A DNA stretch of 64,000 nucleotides from NCBI GenBank assembly GCA_016714225.1, contig JADJNS010000001.1, forward strand, positions 186,001-250,000, written 5' to 3'. How positions within the stretch are numbered: position 1 is the first letter of the stretch; every line of letters begins with the position of its first letter. Of this stretch, positions 1 through 8,407 are shown one piece after another. Source of the stretch: Archangiaceae bacterium (GTDB lineage: Bacteria; Myxococcota; Myxococcia; Myxococcales; Myxococcaceae). The notes under the pieces were generated by a model, which did not search any database, was not told the origin of the DNA, and saw only the letters and a program-made list of their open reading frames with translations. The translations under genes were made by a program, and so were the position numbers.

Positions 1-465
1 CAGGGCCACGCCGTAGAGCACGTGCATCACCAGCACGGTGCCGATCATCATCGCCACCCGGCTCGACATCACCGGGTTCACCACCGGCATCACCACGAAC
101 GTCATCAGCACGAACACGCCCAGCGAGAAGGCCACGCCGGCGAGCGCGGCGATGCCGCGCGGGGTGTCGCGCCGCACCAGCATGCTGAACAGGGTGCCGA
201 AGAACGCGGAGACCAGCAGGTGCAGCACCACACCGATGACGATGGTGGTGGGCCCCTGCAGCAGCGCTTCGGGCCCGCGGAACGTGGCGCCGATGAGCTG
301 GGGCACCGCGAAGGGCCCCAGCCCCAGGGCGAGCGTGGCGAACATCGCCCACACCGCCATCAGCACTCCGCCCGCGAGACCCGACACGGCCCCGGCCTTG
401 AGAATTTCGGGCGCCAGCGGCTCTTCTTCACTGGCGAATCGATTCTTCAGAATCACTTCAGCCAT
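1..465 (-). CDS. Integral membrane protein, C-terminal end outside window
   Basis: Only the first 155 codons are in the window; the 3' end lies to the left. The ATG read at 463-465 gives a short acidic N terminus (EEEPLAPE) and then four hydrophobic stretches at about residues 24-50, 70-96, 103-128 and 137-155, so this is a multi-pass inner-membrane protein. I recognise no family motif. It follows the DUF4142 gene on the same strand after about 42 bp, so the two may be co-transcribed. Small residues (Gly, Ala) are frequent within the helices. Function unknown. Confidence 0.7.
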   Translation of the reverse strand, partial: MAEVILKNRFASEEEPLAPEILKAGAVSGLAGGVLMAVWAMFATLALGLGPFAVPQLIGATFRGPEALLQGPTTIVIGVVLHLLVSAFFGTLFSMLVRRDTPRGIAALAGVAFSLGVFVLMTFVVMPVVNPVMSSRVAMMIGTVLVMHVLYGVAL

Positions 466-507
466 GGTCGTGCTCCGCTCTCGTTTCCAGGTGGAGGGAA
501 GCGTGGG

Positions 508-1182
508 TCAGACGCTCTGAACGCGCTTGCTGACCTGCTCGGCGATGCGCAGGTGGTCTTTCAGCACCGGGAGCAGCTTGTTGAGCAGCGACTGCACCTT
601 GCTGTCCTGGGTGCTCTTGAGGGTGGTCTCGACCATGGTGACCGCCTTCTGGTGGTCCTCGAGCATCATCTTGGCGAACTCGCGGTCGAACTCGTCACCC
701 TTGAGCGTCTCGAGCCGCTTCATGCCGTCCATCGCGGCCTGCATCTCGGCCTTCTCGGCCTCGTCCTTCGGGGGCGGCAGGGTGAGGTCGATGTTCTTCT
801 TCTTGGCCAGCGCGGTGACCTGCTTGTCGGCGAGGCCGTGGTCCTTGATCAGCAGCTCGCCGAACTGCTTCACCTGCTTCGAGGCGCCGTTCTTCTTCGC
901 CAGCGCGCCCATCTGCTGCTCCATCTGGTTGTCGTGGTGCAGCTTGGCCAGACACTCGGTGTCGCCGTCGATTCGCTTCAGGTCGTCGGTCATCGCCTGC
1001 GCGCCCGGAGCCGTCTCGCTTCTGGGAATCTGCGCGTCCGGGTCGAGCGCTTCGCCGGGCCGCATCGTGTCTTCGATGGGCGCCTGCTCGGTCTTCTTCG
1101 GTGCGTCGGTGTTGGGGGGGTCGGCCGCCAGCGCGAGAGCAGGGAGCGCGAACGCCAGACCGACCATCTTCATCTTCTTCAT
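508..1182 (-). CDS. DUF4142-type exported protein
   Basis: A 224-residue exported protein. The start chosen is the ATG at 1180-1182, which gives a signal peptide (MKKMKMVGLAFALPALALA) and removes a 14-residue upstream extension; an AAAGG stretch lies about 7 nt upstream. After a Pro/Thr-rich linker the mature part is an all-helical domain with the pattern of DUF4142 (ferritin-like four-helix fold): KLHHDNQMEQQMGALA, an LLIKDHGLADKQV helix and a final LNKLLPVLKDHLRIA helix. His and Glu residues are spaced as in the family, whose biochemical role is not established. It probably acts in the periplasm. It lies directly upstream of a multi-pass membrane protein on the same strand. Confidence 0.8.
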   Translation of the reverse strand: MKKMKMVGLAFALPALALAADPPNTDAPKKTEQAPIEDTMRPGEALDPDAQIPRSETAPGAQAMTDDLKRIDGDTECLAKLHHDNQMEQQMGALAKKNGASKQVKQFGELLIKDHGLADKQVTALAKKKNIDLTLPPPKDEAEKAEMQAAMDGMKRLETLKGDEFDREFAKMMLEDHQKAVTMVETTLKSTQDSKVQSLLNKLLPVLKDHLRIAEQVSKRVQSV

Positions 1183-1307
1183 ATGGGGACCTTTGGAAAG
1201 GGTTACCTCCCTTCGAGGCTGCATCGCATGTGCCGCGCACCCACCTCTCGCGACGGTCGATTGCGAACGGACCCGTGCAAGAACGCCCCACTGCTGTGAC
1301 GAGCCTG

Positions 1308-1313
1308 TAGACT
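1308..1313 (+). promoter_or_regulatory. Probable -10 element of a leaderless promoter
   Basis: TAGACT lies 9 nt before the TTG start at 1323, and no Shine-Dalgarno is visible. The placement matches several other genes in the window where a TAnnnT hexamer sits 7-11 nt before the start codon. No convincing -35 element was found. Confidence 0.4.
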
Positions 1314-1322
1314 CCCGCGCGC

Positions 1323-2000
1323 TTGAAGTTCCTCTGTTCGGGGTGCAGCCGGCTGGTCGACGTCGAACGCTTTCGCCTCGAGGGCGGTGCCCTGGTGGTG
1401 ACCTGCCTGAGCTGTGGCGCCGAGCACCGCACCGCGCCGCCCCACCAGAGCGTGGCCAGCGAGGCGCCGCTGCAGCGGATCAGCGCTCCGGCCGCTCCGG
1501 CCGCTCCGCTCGCTGCGGTCGCCCCCCCGCCGCCCACGGTCGACGAGCGCGTGTTCGACGTGCCGCCCGGGCACTGCCCCAAGTGCATCAGCCGGCGCTC
1601 GCCGAAAGACGAGGCCTGCCCCACCTGCGGCATGGTGTTCGCAAACGCGCTCGACACCTTCAGCCCCGGCGAGTGGCTGAGGGCCGAGTGGCTGAAGCTG
1701 CTCGCGCAGTGGGCCGACGAGCCCGCGCACCAGGCGCTGCAGCTCGAGGCGCTGAGAGGGGGCCAGCTCGCCGAGCTCGGCCGGCTCTACCGGCTGCGTC
1801 TCGCGGCCCAGCCCGGCGACCTCCCCGCGCAGCGCGGCCGCGACGAGGTGCTGCGGCTGGCGGTGCTCCCCCAGGTCTCGACGCTCAAGCCCAAGAGCGA
1901 CGGCGAGCCCACCTGGAAGGTGGTGATGCTCACCGCCGTCATTCTGATGTGTCTGCTGGCGCTCTTCCTTCTGGTGCGTCAGATGTTGACGTTGTCGTGA
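1323..2000 (+). CDS. Zinc-ribbon protein with C-terminal membrane anchor
   Basis: A 225-residue protein starting at TTG. It has two Cys-pair zinc-ribbon-like elements: one at the N terminus (CSGC, then CLSCG about 25 residues later, the MJ0042-finger pattern common in myxobacterial regulators) and one in the middle (CPKC, then CPTCG). A Pro/Ala-rich linker separates them. The C terminus is a single transmembrane helix (VVMLTAVILMCLLALFLLV), so the zinc ribbons should face the cytoplasm. Its stop codon overlaps the GTG of the helicase gene (GTGA), so the two are translationally coupled. I do not recognise a specific function. A signalling or scaffold role is only a guess. Confidence 0.75.
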   Translation: MKFLCSGCSRLVDVERFRLEGGALVVTCLSCGAEHRTAPPHQSVASEAPLQRISAPAAPAAPLAAVAPPPPTVDERVFDVPPGHCPKCISRRSPKDEACPTCGMVFANALDTFSPGEWLRAEWLKLLAQWADEPAHQALQLEALRGGQLAELGRLYRLRLAAQPGDLPAQRGRDEVLRLAVLPQVSTLKPKSDGEPTWKVVMLTAVILMCLLALFLLVRQMLTLS

Positions 2001-4024
2001 GCAGACTCGATTCGATTCTCGGGCCGGGCGGAAGCTTGAGCCGCGCGCTGACCGGCTACGAGGCCCGCCCTCAGCAGCTCGAGCTGGCCCACGCGGTCGA
2101 GCGCGCGTTCACCGGTCGCCACGCGCTGCTCGCCGAGGCCGGCACCGGCACCGGCAAGACGCTCGCGTACCTGGTGCCCGCGGCGCTCTCGGGCCGCCGG
2201 GTCATCATCTCGACCGCCACCCGCGCACTGCAAGAGCAGGTGTTCTTCAAAGACATACCCCTGCTCGAGCGCGCCGGGCTCGAGGTGAAGAGCGCGCTGC
2301 TCAAGGGGCGCGTCAACTACCTGTGCCTCTCGCGCTTCGCCCAGTTCGACGCGCAGCCGCTGTTCGAGGCGCCCGAAGACGCCACCCACTGGCCCGCCTT
2401 CCGCAGCTGGACACAGAGCACCGCCACCGGCGACCGTGGAGAGACCCAGCTGCCCGACGCCTGGGGCCCGTGGTCGCGGCTGTCGACTCCGTCAGAGAGC
2501 TGCGCGGGCAGCCGCTGCCCCGACTACGAGCGCTGCTGGGTGACCAAGGCCCGGCGGCACGCGTCAGAGTCGCGGCTCATCGTGGTGAACCACGCGCTGT
2601 TCTTCGCCGACCTGGTGCTCAAGTCGCGGGCCGCCCAGGTGGCCGAGCGGCGAAAGGCGCGCGGGCAGGCCGAGGTCGACATCTCGCTCTCGGTGCTGCC
2701 CGACTACGACGCGGTGGTGTTCGACGAGGCGCACGCGCTCGAAGACGTGGCCACCGAGCACTTCGGGCTCTCGGTGAACAGCGCGCGCCTCATTCAGCTC
2801 AGCCAAGAGGCGGTGCGCGCCGCGCAGCGACGCAGCGAGCAGTCGGGCATGCTGGCCTCGCTGGGCCTGTCGCTGCGCGAAAAGACCGACGCCTACTTCC
2901 GCTTCGTGGCCGGGCACCTCGGCCTGTCGGAGAACAGAGGCGACGCGCGGCTGCGCCAGGAGCAGCTCGGCCCCCTGCAGACCGCCACCGGCCCGCTGCT
3001 CGAGACGCTCTCGGCGCTGGGCGCCCTGTGCGCCCGCGCGGCAGAAGACTCGAGCGACCTCACCAAGGTCATCTACGAGGGTCTCAAGCGCCGCGCGCAA
3101 GACGCCGCCGAGGCGCTCTCGTTCGTGCTCGAGGTGCCCGACGGCTCGCACGTGCACTGGGCGAGCATGAAGGGCCGCACGGTGTGGCTGCGCGCCGCGC
3201 CCATCGAGGTGGGCGAGTCGCTCTCGAAGTGGCTCTACCGCGCCACCGACACGGTGGTGTTCACCTCGGCCACCCTGGCCACCGGCGCCGGCATGCAGGC
3301 CTTCGGCTACGTGAAAGAGCGCCTCGGCCTCGAGCCCGAGGCGCGGGCGGTGAAGGTCGACTCGCCGTTCGACTACCCGAACCAATGCGGGCTCTACCTG
3401 CCGCGGCACATGCCCGAGCCGCAAGACCCGGGCTTCACCGACGCGGTCTGCGACGAGGTGCTCGAGCTGACCAAGCTCACCTCGGGCCGCGCCTTCGTGC
3501 TCTTCACCTCGCTGCGCCACATGGAAGCCGTGCACGCGCGGGTGGCGCCGCTGCTCGAGCAGCCCGCGCTGCTGCAGGGCGAGCGGCCCAAGCGCGCGCT
3601 GCTCGAGGCGTTCGTCGCCGAGCCGAGCGTGCTGTTCGCCTCGCAGAGCTTCTGGGAGGGCGTCGACGTGCCGGGCGACGCGCTGTCGCTGGTCATCATC
3701 GACAAGCTGCCGTTCGCGCCGCCCGACGAGCCGCTGATGGCGGCGCGCATCGAGGCGCTCAAAGAGCGCGGAGAGAACGCCTTCGAGGCCCACCAGGTGC
3801 CCTCGGCGGCGCTGTCGCTGCGCCAGGGCTTCGGGCGGCTGATTCGCACCCGGCGCGACTTCGGCATCGTGGCGCTGCTCGACTCGCGGCTGACGCACAA
3901 GCGCTACGGCAAGACCTTCATCGACGCGCTGCCGCCGGCGCGAAAGCTGTACCGCCTCGAAGACGTGAAGGCCTTCTGGCGGGCGGGGGCCTACAGCGAG
4001 ACGCCCACCACCAGCGGCACCTGA
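1997..4024 (+). CDS. DinG/XPD-family ATP-dependent DNA helicase
   Basis: A 675-residue superfamily 2 helicase of the Rad3/XPD-DinG group, which unwinds DNA 5'-3' in repair or replication restart. The start is the GTG overlapping the upstream stop; the earlier part of the frame is an unrelated shadow. A Q-motif-like segment (ARPQQLELA) comes first, then Walker A EAGTGTGKT at about residues 47-55 and the DEAH box (FDEAHALED) near 243. Four Cys between motifs I and II (NYLC near 109, then SCAG and RCPDYERC near 168-181) match the Fe-S cluster site of the family. The C-terminal RecA domain ends with motif VI (QGFGRLIR). Its 3' end overlaps the convergent AgmX-like gene by 34 bp. Confidence 0.92.
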   Translation: MSRLDSILGPGGSLSRALTGYEARPQQLELAHAVERAFTGRHALLAEAGTGTGKTLAYLVPAALSGRRVIISTATRALQEQVFFKDIPLLERAGLEVKSALLKGRVNYLCLSRFAQFDAQPLFEAPEDATHWPAFRSWTQSTATGDRGETQLPDAWGPWSRLSTPSESCAGSRCPDYERCWVTKARRHASESRLIVVNHALFFADLVLKSRAAQVAERRKARGQAEVDISLSVLPDYDAVVFDEAHALEDVATEHFGLSVNSARLIQLSQEAVRAAQRRSEQSGMLASLGLSLREKTDAYFRFVAGHLGLSENRGDARLRQEQLGPLQTATGPLLETLSALGALCARAAEDSSDLTKVIYEGLKRRAQDAAEALSFVLEVPDGSHVHWASMKGRTVWLRAAPIEVGESLSKWLYRATDTVVFTSATLATGAGMQAFGYVKERLGLEPEARAVKVDSPFDYPNQCGLYLPRHMPEPQDPGFTDAVCDEVLELTKLTSGRAFVLFTSLRHMEAVHARVAPLLEQPALLQGERPKRALLEAFVAEPSVLFASQSFWEGVDVPGDALSLVIIDKLPFAPPDEPLMAARIEALKERGENAFEAHQVPSAALSLRQGFGRLIRTRRDFGIVALLDSRLTHKRYGKTFIDALPPARKLYRLEDVKAFWRAGAYSETPTTSGT

Positions 4025-4995
4025 ATCTCGGCCTCTTCGTCACCATCGAAGGGTGGAAACACCATGCGCTTCGCGCGCTGCATGAGGCACGCGCCCCAGT
4101 CGCTGGTCTCGTGCACCTTGGGCACGATGGCGGAGCTCTTCACCGCGCCCGACGGCGTCACGGTGACCGCCATCGCGACCTTGCCGACCTTGAGGTGCGG
4201 GTTTCGCCGCAGGCCCGACTCGATGCAGTCTTGAAACGCCATCTGCGAGTGGGCGACCACCTTGGCCGCCTCGCCCTCGTCGAGCCCACCGGCGTGCGCC
4301 TTGGCGGTGTTGTCGTCTCCGGCGCGCACCTTGGGCCCGCGGTCTTTCTTCTCGGTGTCACCGTAGAACGCGCCCAGCGAGCCGGTGACGCCGCCCATCT
4401 TCGCGGCCTCGCCCGCGCCGCTGCCCTTGCGCGAGCCCAGGTCGAGGTCGGTGCCGCCCACCCTGGCGCCGTCGAGTGGGCCGGGCGCCGCGACCTGCCG
4501 CCTGCGCGCCTCGGCGCGCGCCTTCGCTTCGGCGCGCTTCTGCGCGGCCTTGCCCGAGAGCACGTCGCCGAGGCCATTCATGCCCTCGGCCGAGAAGAAC
4601 GACTGCTGCACCTCTTCACCCTGCTCGTTCACCACCGTCACGCCGACCACGTGAAAGGTCGAGAGCAGCGCCAGCACGCCCACCGGCAGGCCGACCGCGC
4701 CGATGACGAAGAGCGCAATCTTCCACGGCGGGTTGCGCTTGTTGGCACCCGACTGGTTGATGAAGTGGCGGGTCACTTCACCGATGGAGTTCGGGTCAGA
4801 GGGCGCCGCCGGCCCGCTGTCGGGCACCGCGGCCAGCGACTCGTCGCCGACCTTCTGGGCCTCCTCGATCATCTCGGGAGTCACCTCGAAGACCTGCGTG
4901 CAGGCCTTGCACTTCACCCGCAGCTTGATTCCGGGTGCGGCCGAGCCCGCCGGCAGCACGTACGCCTTTCCGCAGTGAGAGCAGGAGACGTTCAT
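3991..4995 (-). CDS. Zinc-ribbon/TonB-C-type (AgmX-like) membrane protein
   Basis: A 334-residue protein starting at the ATG read at 4993-4995. The N terminus is an MJ0042-type zinc finger (CSHCGKAYVLP, then CKACTQVFEV). A single transmembrane helix follows at about residue 110 (IALFVIGAVGLPVGVLALL). The long linker is charged and contains an Ala/Arg/Lys-rich segment. The last ~100 residues resemble the AgmX/TonB C-terminal domain, with FQDCIESGLRRNP, VTVTPSGAVKSS and CLMQRAKRMVFPPF. Proteins of this kind in myxobacteria are linked to gliding and energised envelope functions. That role is inferred here. It is convergent with the helicase gene. Confidence 0.78.
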   Translation of the reverse strand: MNVSCSHCGKAYVLPAGSAAPGIKLRVKCKACTQVFEVTPEMIEEAQKVGDESLAAVPDSGPAAPSDPNSIGEVTRHFINQSGANKRNPPWKIALFVIGAVGLPVGVLALLSTFHVVGVTVVNEQGEEVQQSFFSAEGMNGLGDVLSGKAAQKRAEAKARAEARRRQVAAPGPLDGARVGGTDLDLGSRKGSGAGEAAKMGGVTGSLGAFYGDTEKKDRGPKVRAGDDNTAKAHAGGLDEGEAAKVVAHSQMAFQDCIESGLRRNPHLKVGKVAMAVTVTPSGAVKSSAIVPKVHETSDWGACLMQRAKRMVFPPFDGDEEAEIQVPLVVGVSL

Positions 4996-5006
4996 CGCAG
5001 CGCGGC

Positions 5007-5012
5007 AGCATA
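5007..5012 (-). promoter_or_regulatory. Probable -10 element before the AgmX-like gene
   Basis: On the minus strand TATGCT lies 11 nt before the ATG at 4995. No Shine-Dalgarno is visible, so the transcript may be leaderless or nearly so. Confidence 0.35.
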
Positions 5013-5022
5013 GAGGAAAAGG

Positions 5023-5243
5023 TTCACCCTGAGCGAAGCGCAAAGACCTTTCGAAGCCGCGCACCCTGAGCGAAGTCGAAGGGTGCCATCGCCCGCCGAA
5101 GTCTGAGGCGCAGATGCTCCATCGTATTGCGGCGCACGCGCTGCCGCTTGACGCCTGGAGTATGCGGCGCTGCGCGTTCGAGCTGCGACAGCACCCATTC
5201 GACTGCGTGCCTCGCTTCGCTCAGCACTGCGCTCAGGGTGACC
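5023..5243 (-). repeat. Dispersed intergenic repeat, copy A
   Basis: Read on the minus strand this 220-bp segment is homologous to two plus-strand segments at 46761-46946 and 60228-60388. Shared blocks include CACCCTGAGCG, AGTCGAATGGGTG, CCGCATACTCCAGGC and CAATACGATGGAG. Both ends carry palindromic CACCCTGAGC...GGGTG modules; one at 5063-5086 is nearly perfect. It fills the gap between the AgmX-like gene and the lipase gene. A short conserved reading frame (APHTPG.KR) crosses it, but the composition does not support a real protein. Confidence 0.8.
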
Positions 5244-5246
5244 GCC

Positions 5247-7913
5247 ATGGTACAGCTCACGGCGATGAGGGCCTTTGCCGCGCTGTTGATCATCTCTTGC
5301 GGTGGGGCCCAGACGACCCTCTCGCACGACCCGGTGGTGGTGGCCGAGCTCGACCCGTCGCTGCCCGAGCCGAAGCTGCCGCTCCCCAACCTGCTGGCCG
5401 TCGACCCCGACACCGGCACGCTCGACATCGCCGACCCCGACGGCGCCACCGACGCAGAGCAGAGCGTCGGCGCCTGGCTGCGCAGCCTCAACGGCTTCCC
5501 CTTGAGCGCCGCCGCCACCGTCACCTTCTCGGGCGCGCTCGACGAGAGCACGGTGAGCTCGGCCACCGTGCAGCTGTTCGACGTCACCAGCGGCGCGCCG
5601 GTGAAGCTCACCCCGCTCAGCCTGAGCTGGAGCGCCGAGAAGCTTCAGCTGCGCCTCGAGTACCCATGGCTCGGCTCGAGGCGCTACGCCGTGGCGCTGC
5701 TCGGCGGCCCCACCGGGCTCAAGGGCGCGAGCGGCGAGACGGTCGCCGGCACCGCGGCGTTCGACCTGCTGCGCGCGAAGTACCCGCTGGTCACGTGCAC
5801 CGAGCTCACCGACCCCCTCTGCCGCTCGGCGAACCCCGGCATCCGCGGCCAGAGCATCGACGACGAGCGCAGAAAGGCGCTGAAGATGGAAAAGGCGCGC
5901 CGCGCGGTGGCGCCGGTCATCGACGCGCTCGAGGCGGGCGGCTTTCCCCGCGAGAACCTGGCCTCGGTGTGGAGCTGGAACACCCAGACCCTCACCGTCA
6001 GCGAGCCGTGGGCGGTGCTCGAGCCGGCGGTGCGCGCCATACCCTTCCCCTGCGACGCGCTGGTCAGAGACGGCCGCGTCGCGCTGCCCGCCGAGGCCGA
6101 CGACGACGAGCTGGCCACCCGCACCAAGGCCCAGCTGGCGCTGCTCGACGGCTTCTCGGTCACCGCGGCCATCGTCACCGAGCACGAGGCCACGCTCGGG
6201 GCCGCGGGCGCTGGCCTGCAACCCGGCAGCGCCCTGCCCGCCCACTTCCAGCTCCTCGACCTCGACGCCGCAGGCGCCACCGTGCCGGCGACCTTGCGCA
6301 TCGAGACCCAGCCCGACCAGCTGGCGCTGAAGCCCGACCGCCCGCTGCGCAGCCACCGCCACTACGCGGTGGTGTGGACGAAAGGGGCGAAGGCCCTCGA
6401 CGGCCGCCCGCTGGTGCCGTCACCGGCCTGGGCGATGCTCACCGCCGGCCACCCCTTCGTCGACGCGGCCGGCCACAGCGTGGTGCGCGCGCTCGACGAC
6501 GCCGCGGCCGCCGACCTCGAGCGCCTGCGGCTCTCGCTCAGCGCGGGGCTCGAGGCCGCGGTGGCGAAGGGCGTCGCCCGCGACGATGTGCTCCTCGCGT
6601 GGACGTTTACCACCCAGACCACCGCGCCCACGCTCGCCGAGCTGCGCGGCAAGCCCGCCGAATGGAGCCTGCCGACCGCCGTCAGCAGCGTCGCCCCGCT
6701 GCCGCAGGCCAACATGCTCTCGGCCATCACCTCGCTGTTCGGCAAAGACTTTCACTCGGCGGTGCGCGCGGGCCTCGAGGGCGAATTCGTCACCGGCAAC
6801 GCGCTCGATGCGAACGGCAAAGAGCTCGACCTCTCGGCGATGCCGCCGGTCGACGTCGACACCGAGGGGCCGTTCACCCCCGCGACGCTCGCCACCCCGC
6901 GGCAAGAGCGGCTCAAGTTCATGCTCATTCTGCCCAAGGTGCCCAAGCACGCCGACGGCCGCATTCCCCTCGTCATCTTCCAGCACGGCATCACGCGCTT
7001 CCGCCGCGATGCGCTGCTCATCGCCAACAGCATCGCGCGCAAGGGCTGGGCGACGCTCGCCATCGACCACCCGCTGCACGGCGACCGCAGCTTCTGCACC
7101 AGCGCCGCCGACTGCGTGGTCGGTGCCAGCTGCACTGAGCACCGCTGCCCGGTGGGCGGCTACCGCGTGGCGACCGGGCTCGACGCGCAGATCGGCACGC
7201 CCGCCATCTCGGGCCTCAAGTTCAGCTCGCTGTCGAACCTCGCCGCCACGCGCGACCAGATTCGGCAGCTGATTCTCGACACCGCCCAGCTGATTCGGGT
7301 GGTGAGAGACACCACCGCCGGCATCGGTGCGCTGAGCGTCGACGACGCCTCGACCGCGGGCGTGGTCGAGCGGCTCGAGCCCGCAGAGCTCGGCTACATC
7401 GGCATGTCGCTGGGCAGCGTGATGGGCGCCCTGGCGGTGGCCAACCCCGAGCTCGAGCGCGCCGTGCTCAATGTGGGCGGCGCCTCACCCGCCGACATCC
7501 TCTCGCAGGCCACGGTCACATTTCTCGCCGACAAGAAGCGCACCCTCGACACGTACCTCGCCACCTCGCGCGGCATCGCCACCGGCTCGCAGCGCTACGA
7601 CGACTTCCTCGACGTGGCGCGGTGGCTGCTCGACCCGGCCGACGCGCAGAGCTTCGGGCGCAACTACATCGACGAGCCGCTGCCGTCGTACCCCCAGAAG
7701 CGCATCTTCCTGTCTTGGGTGGCGAACGACCCGTGGGTTCCCAACGCGACCACCCGGCTGCTGATCAACTCCATCGAGCACCAGCGCGCACCGGCGAGCT
7801 TCGGCGAGCACCAGTGGAGCGACAACGGCAACCACTCGTTCATGATGGACCCGCAGTCGCCCATCGTGCTGCAGGCGCAAGACGAGGCGATGGCCTGGCT
7901 CGACGCCCCCTGA
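5247..7913 (+). CDS. Pla-1/cef-family extracellular lipase, lipoprotein
   Basis: A large (about 888 aa) surface or secreted hydrolase. The start at ATG 5247 gives a short signal sequence ending in a lipobox (LLIISC); ATG 5265 is an alternative. Upstream codons in the same frame belong to repeat copy A. The N-terminal half has Ig-like beta-sandwich segments typical of the Pla-1/cef (bacterial virulence factor lipase) family, beginning PLPNLLAVDPDTGTLDI. The C-terminal part is an alpha/beta hydrolase: oxyanion-side FQHGITRF, nucleophile elbow GMSLG with Ser near residue 721, acidic residue in ANDPWVP near 828 and His in NGNHSF near 862. Substrate is predicted to be lipid esters. It stands alone, about 100 bp before the DUF4398 gene. 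Confidence 0.85.
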   Translation: MVQLTAMRAFAALLIISCGGAQTTLSHDPVVVAELDPSLPEPKLPLPNLLAVDPDTGTLDIADPDGATDAEQSVGAWLRSLNGFPLSAAATVTFSGALDESTVSSATVQLFDVTSGAPVKLTPLSLSWSAEKLQLRLEYPWLGSRRYAVALLGGPTGLKGASGETVAGTAAFDLLRAKYPLVTCTELTDPLCRSANPGIRGQSIDDERRKALKMEKARRAVAPVIDALEAGGFPRENLASVWSWNTQTLTVSEPWAVLEPAVRAIPFPCDALVRDGRVALPAEADDDELATRTKAQLALLDGFSVTAAIVTEHEATLGAAGAGLQPGSALPAHFQLLDLDAAGATVPATLRIETQPDQLALKPDRPLRSHRHYAVVWTKGAKALDGRPLVPSPAWAMLTAGHPFVDAAGHSVVRALDDAAAADLERLRLSLSAGLEAAVAKGVARDDVLLAWTFTTQTTAPTLAELRGKPAEWSLPTAVSSVAPLPQANMLSAITSLFGKDFHSAVRAGLEGEFVTGNALDANGKELDLSAMPPVDVDTEGPFTPATLATPRQERLKFMLILPKVPKHADGRIPLVIFQHGITRFRRDALLIANSIARKGWATLAIDHPLHGDRSFCTSAADCVVGASCTEHRCPVGGYRVATGLDAQIGTPAISGLKFSSLSNLAATRDQIRQLILDTAQLIRVVRDTTAGIGALSVDDASTAGVVERLEPAELGYIGMSLGSVMGALAVANPELERAVLNVGGASPADILSQATVTFLADKKRTLDTYLATSRGIATGSQRYDDFLDVARWLLDPADAQSFGRNYIDEPLPSYPQKRIFLSWVANDPWVPNATTRLLINSIEHQRAPASFGEHQWSDNGNHSFMMDPQSPIVLQAQDEAMAWLDAP

Positions 7914-7955
7914 CCGCGCAGCCCAGCGCGCCCCACTGAGGCGCTCTTGCATGTG

Positions 7956-7975
7956 CGCTGGCGCGCAAGCCAGCG
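7956..7975 (+). terminator. Hairpin downstream of the lipase gene
   Basis: A 6-bp stem (CGCTGG / CCAGCG) with an 8-nt loop lies 42 nt after the lipase stop. There is no T tract, so termination would be weak or factor-assisted. Confidence 0.3.
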
Positions 7976-8017
7976 ACAGCCCGTGCTGGCCATGCGGTTG
8001 CACTGCTGCGGGCCACC

Positions 8018-8407
8018 ATGAAGAGACTGTTCATTGCGGCGGTGGTGGTGTCTGCGGCGGCCTGCGCGCCGCGCGTGCCGGCGGTGCGCCTCGAGCGCTC
8101 GCAGTCGTCGATTCGCCAGGCCGACGCGCTGGGCGCCGGGCAGCTGCCCAACGCGTCGGTGTTCCTCGCCCGCGCCAAGGAAGAGCAAGAGGTCGCGCGC
8201 AAGCTCTCGAACGCGCACGACCCGCGCGCCGAGACGGTGATGGCGTGCGCCGAGGCCGACGCCGACCTGGCGCTGGCGCTGACCCGCGAAGCGGCGGCGC
8301 GCGGCGACCAGAAGCGCGCCACCGAGCAGGTGGCGGCGCTGCGCGGCGGAAACGAAGTGAAGACCCAACCCGAAGAACTGAAGCCCTGGCCCGGAGGTGA
8401 GCAATGA
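8018..8407 (+). CDS. DUF4398-type small lipoprotein
   Basis: A 129-residue lipoprotein. The signal peptide MKRLFIAAVVVSAAAC ends at a lipobox Cys. The mature part is a helical domain with the DUF4398 signature: a starting ADALGAGQLPNASVFLARAKEE segment (paired helices that count off periodic Ala/Glu) followed by a second Ala-rich helix. DUF4398 proteins are periplasmic helical hairpins often paired with OmpA-like proteins, as here. The stop codon overlaps the next ATG (ATGA), so it is co-translated with the OmpA lipoprotein. Likely located at the inner face of the outer membrane. Confidence 0.8.
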   Translation: MKRLFIAAVVVSAAACAPRVPAVRLERSQSSIRQADALGAGQLPNASVFLARAKEEQEVARKLSNAHDPRAETVMACAEADADLALALTREAAARGDQKRATEQVAALRGGNEVKTQPEELKPWPGGEQ

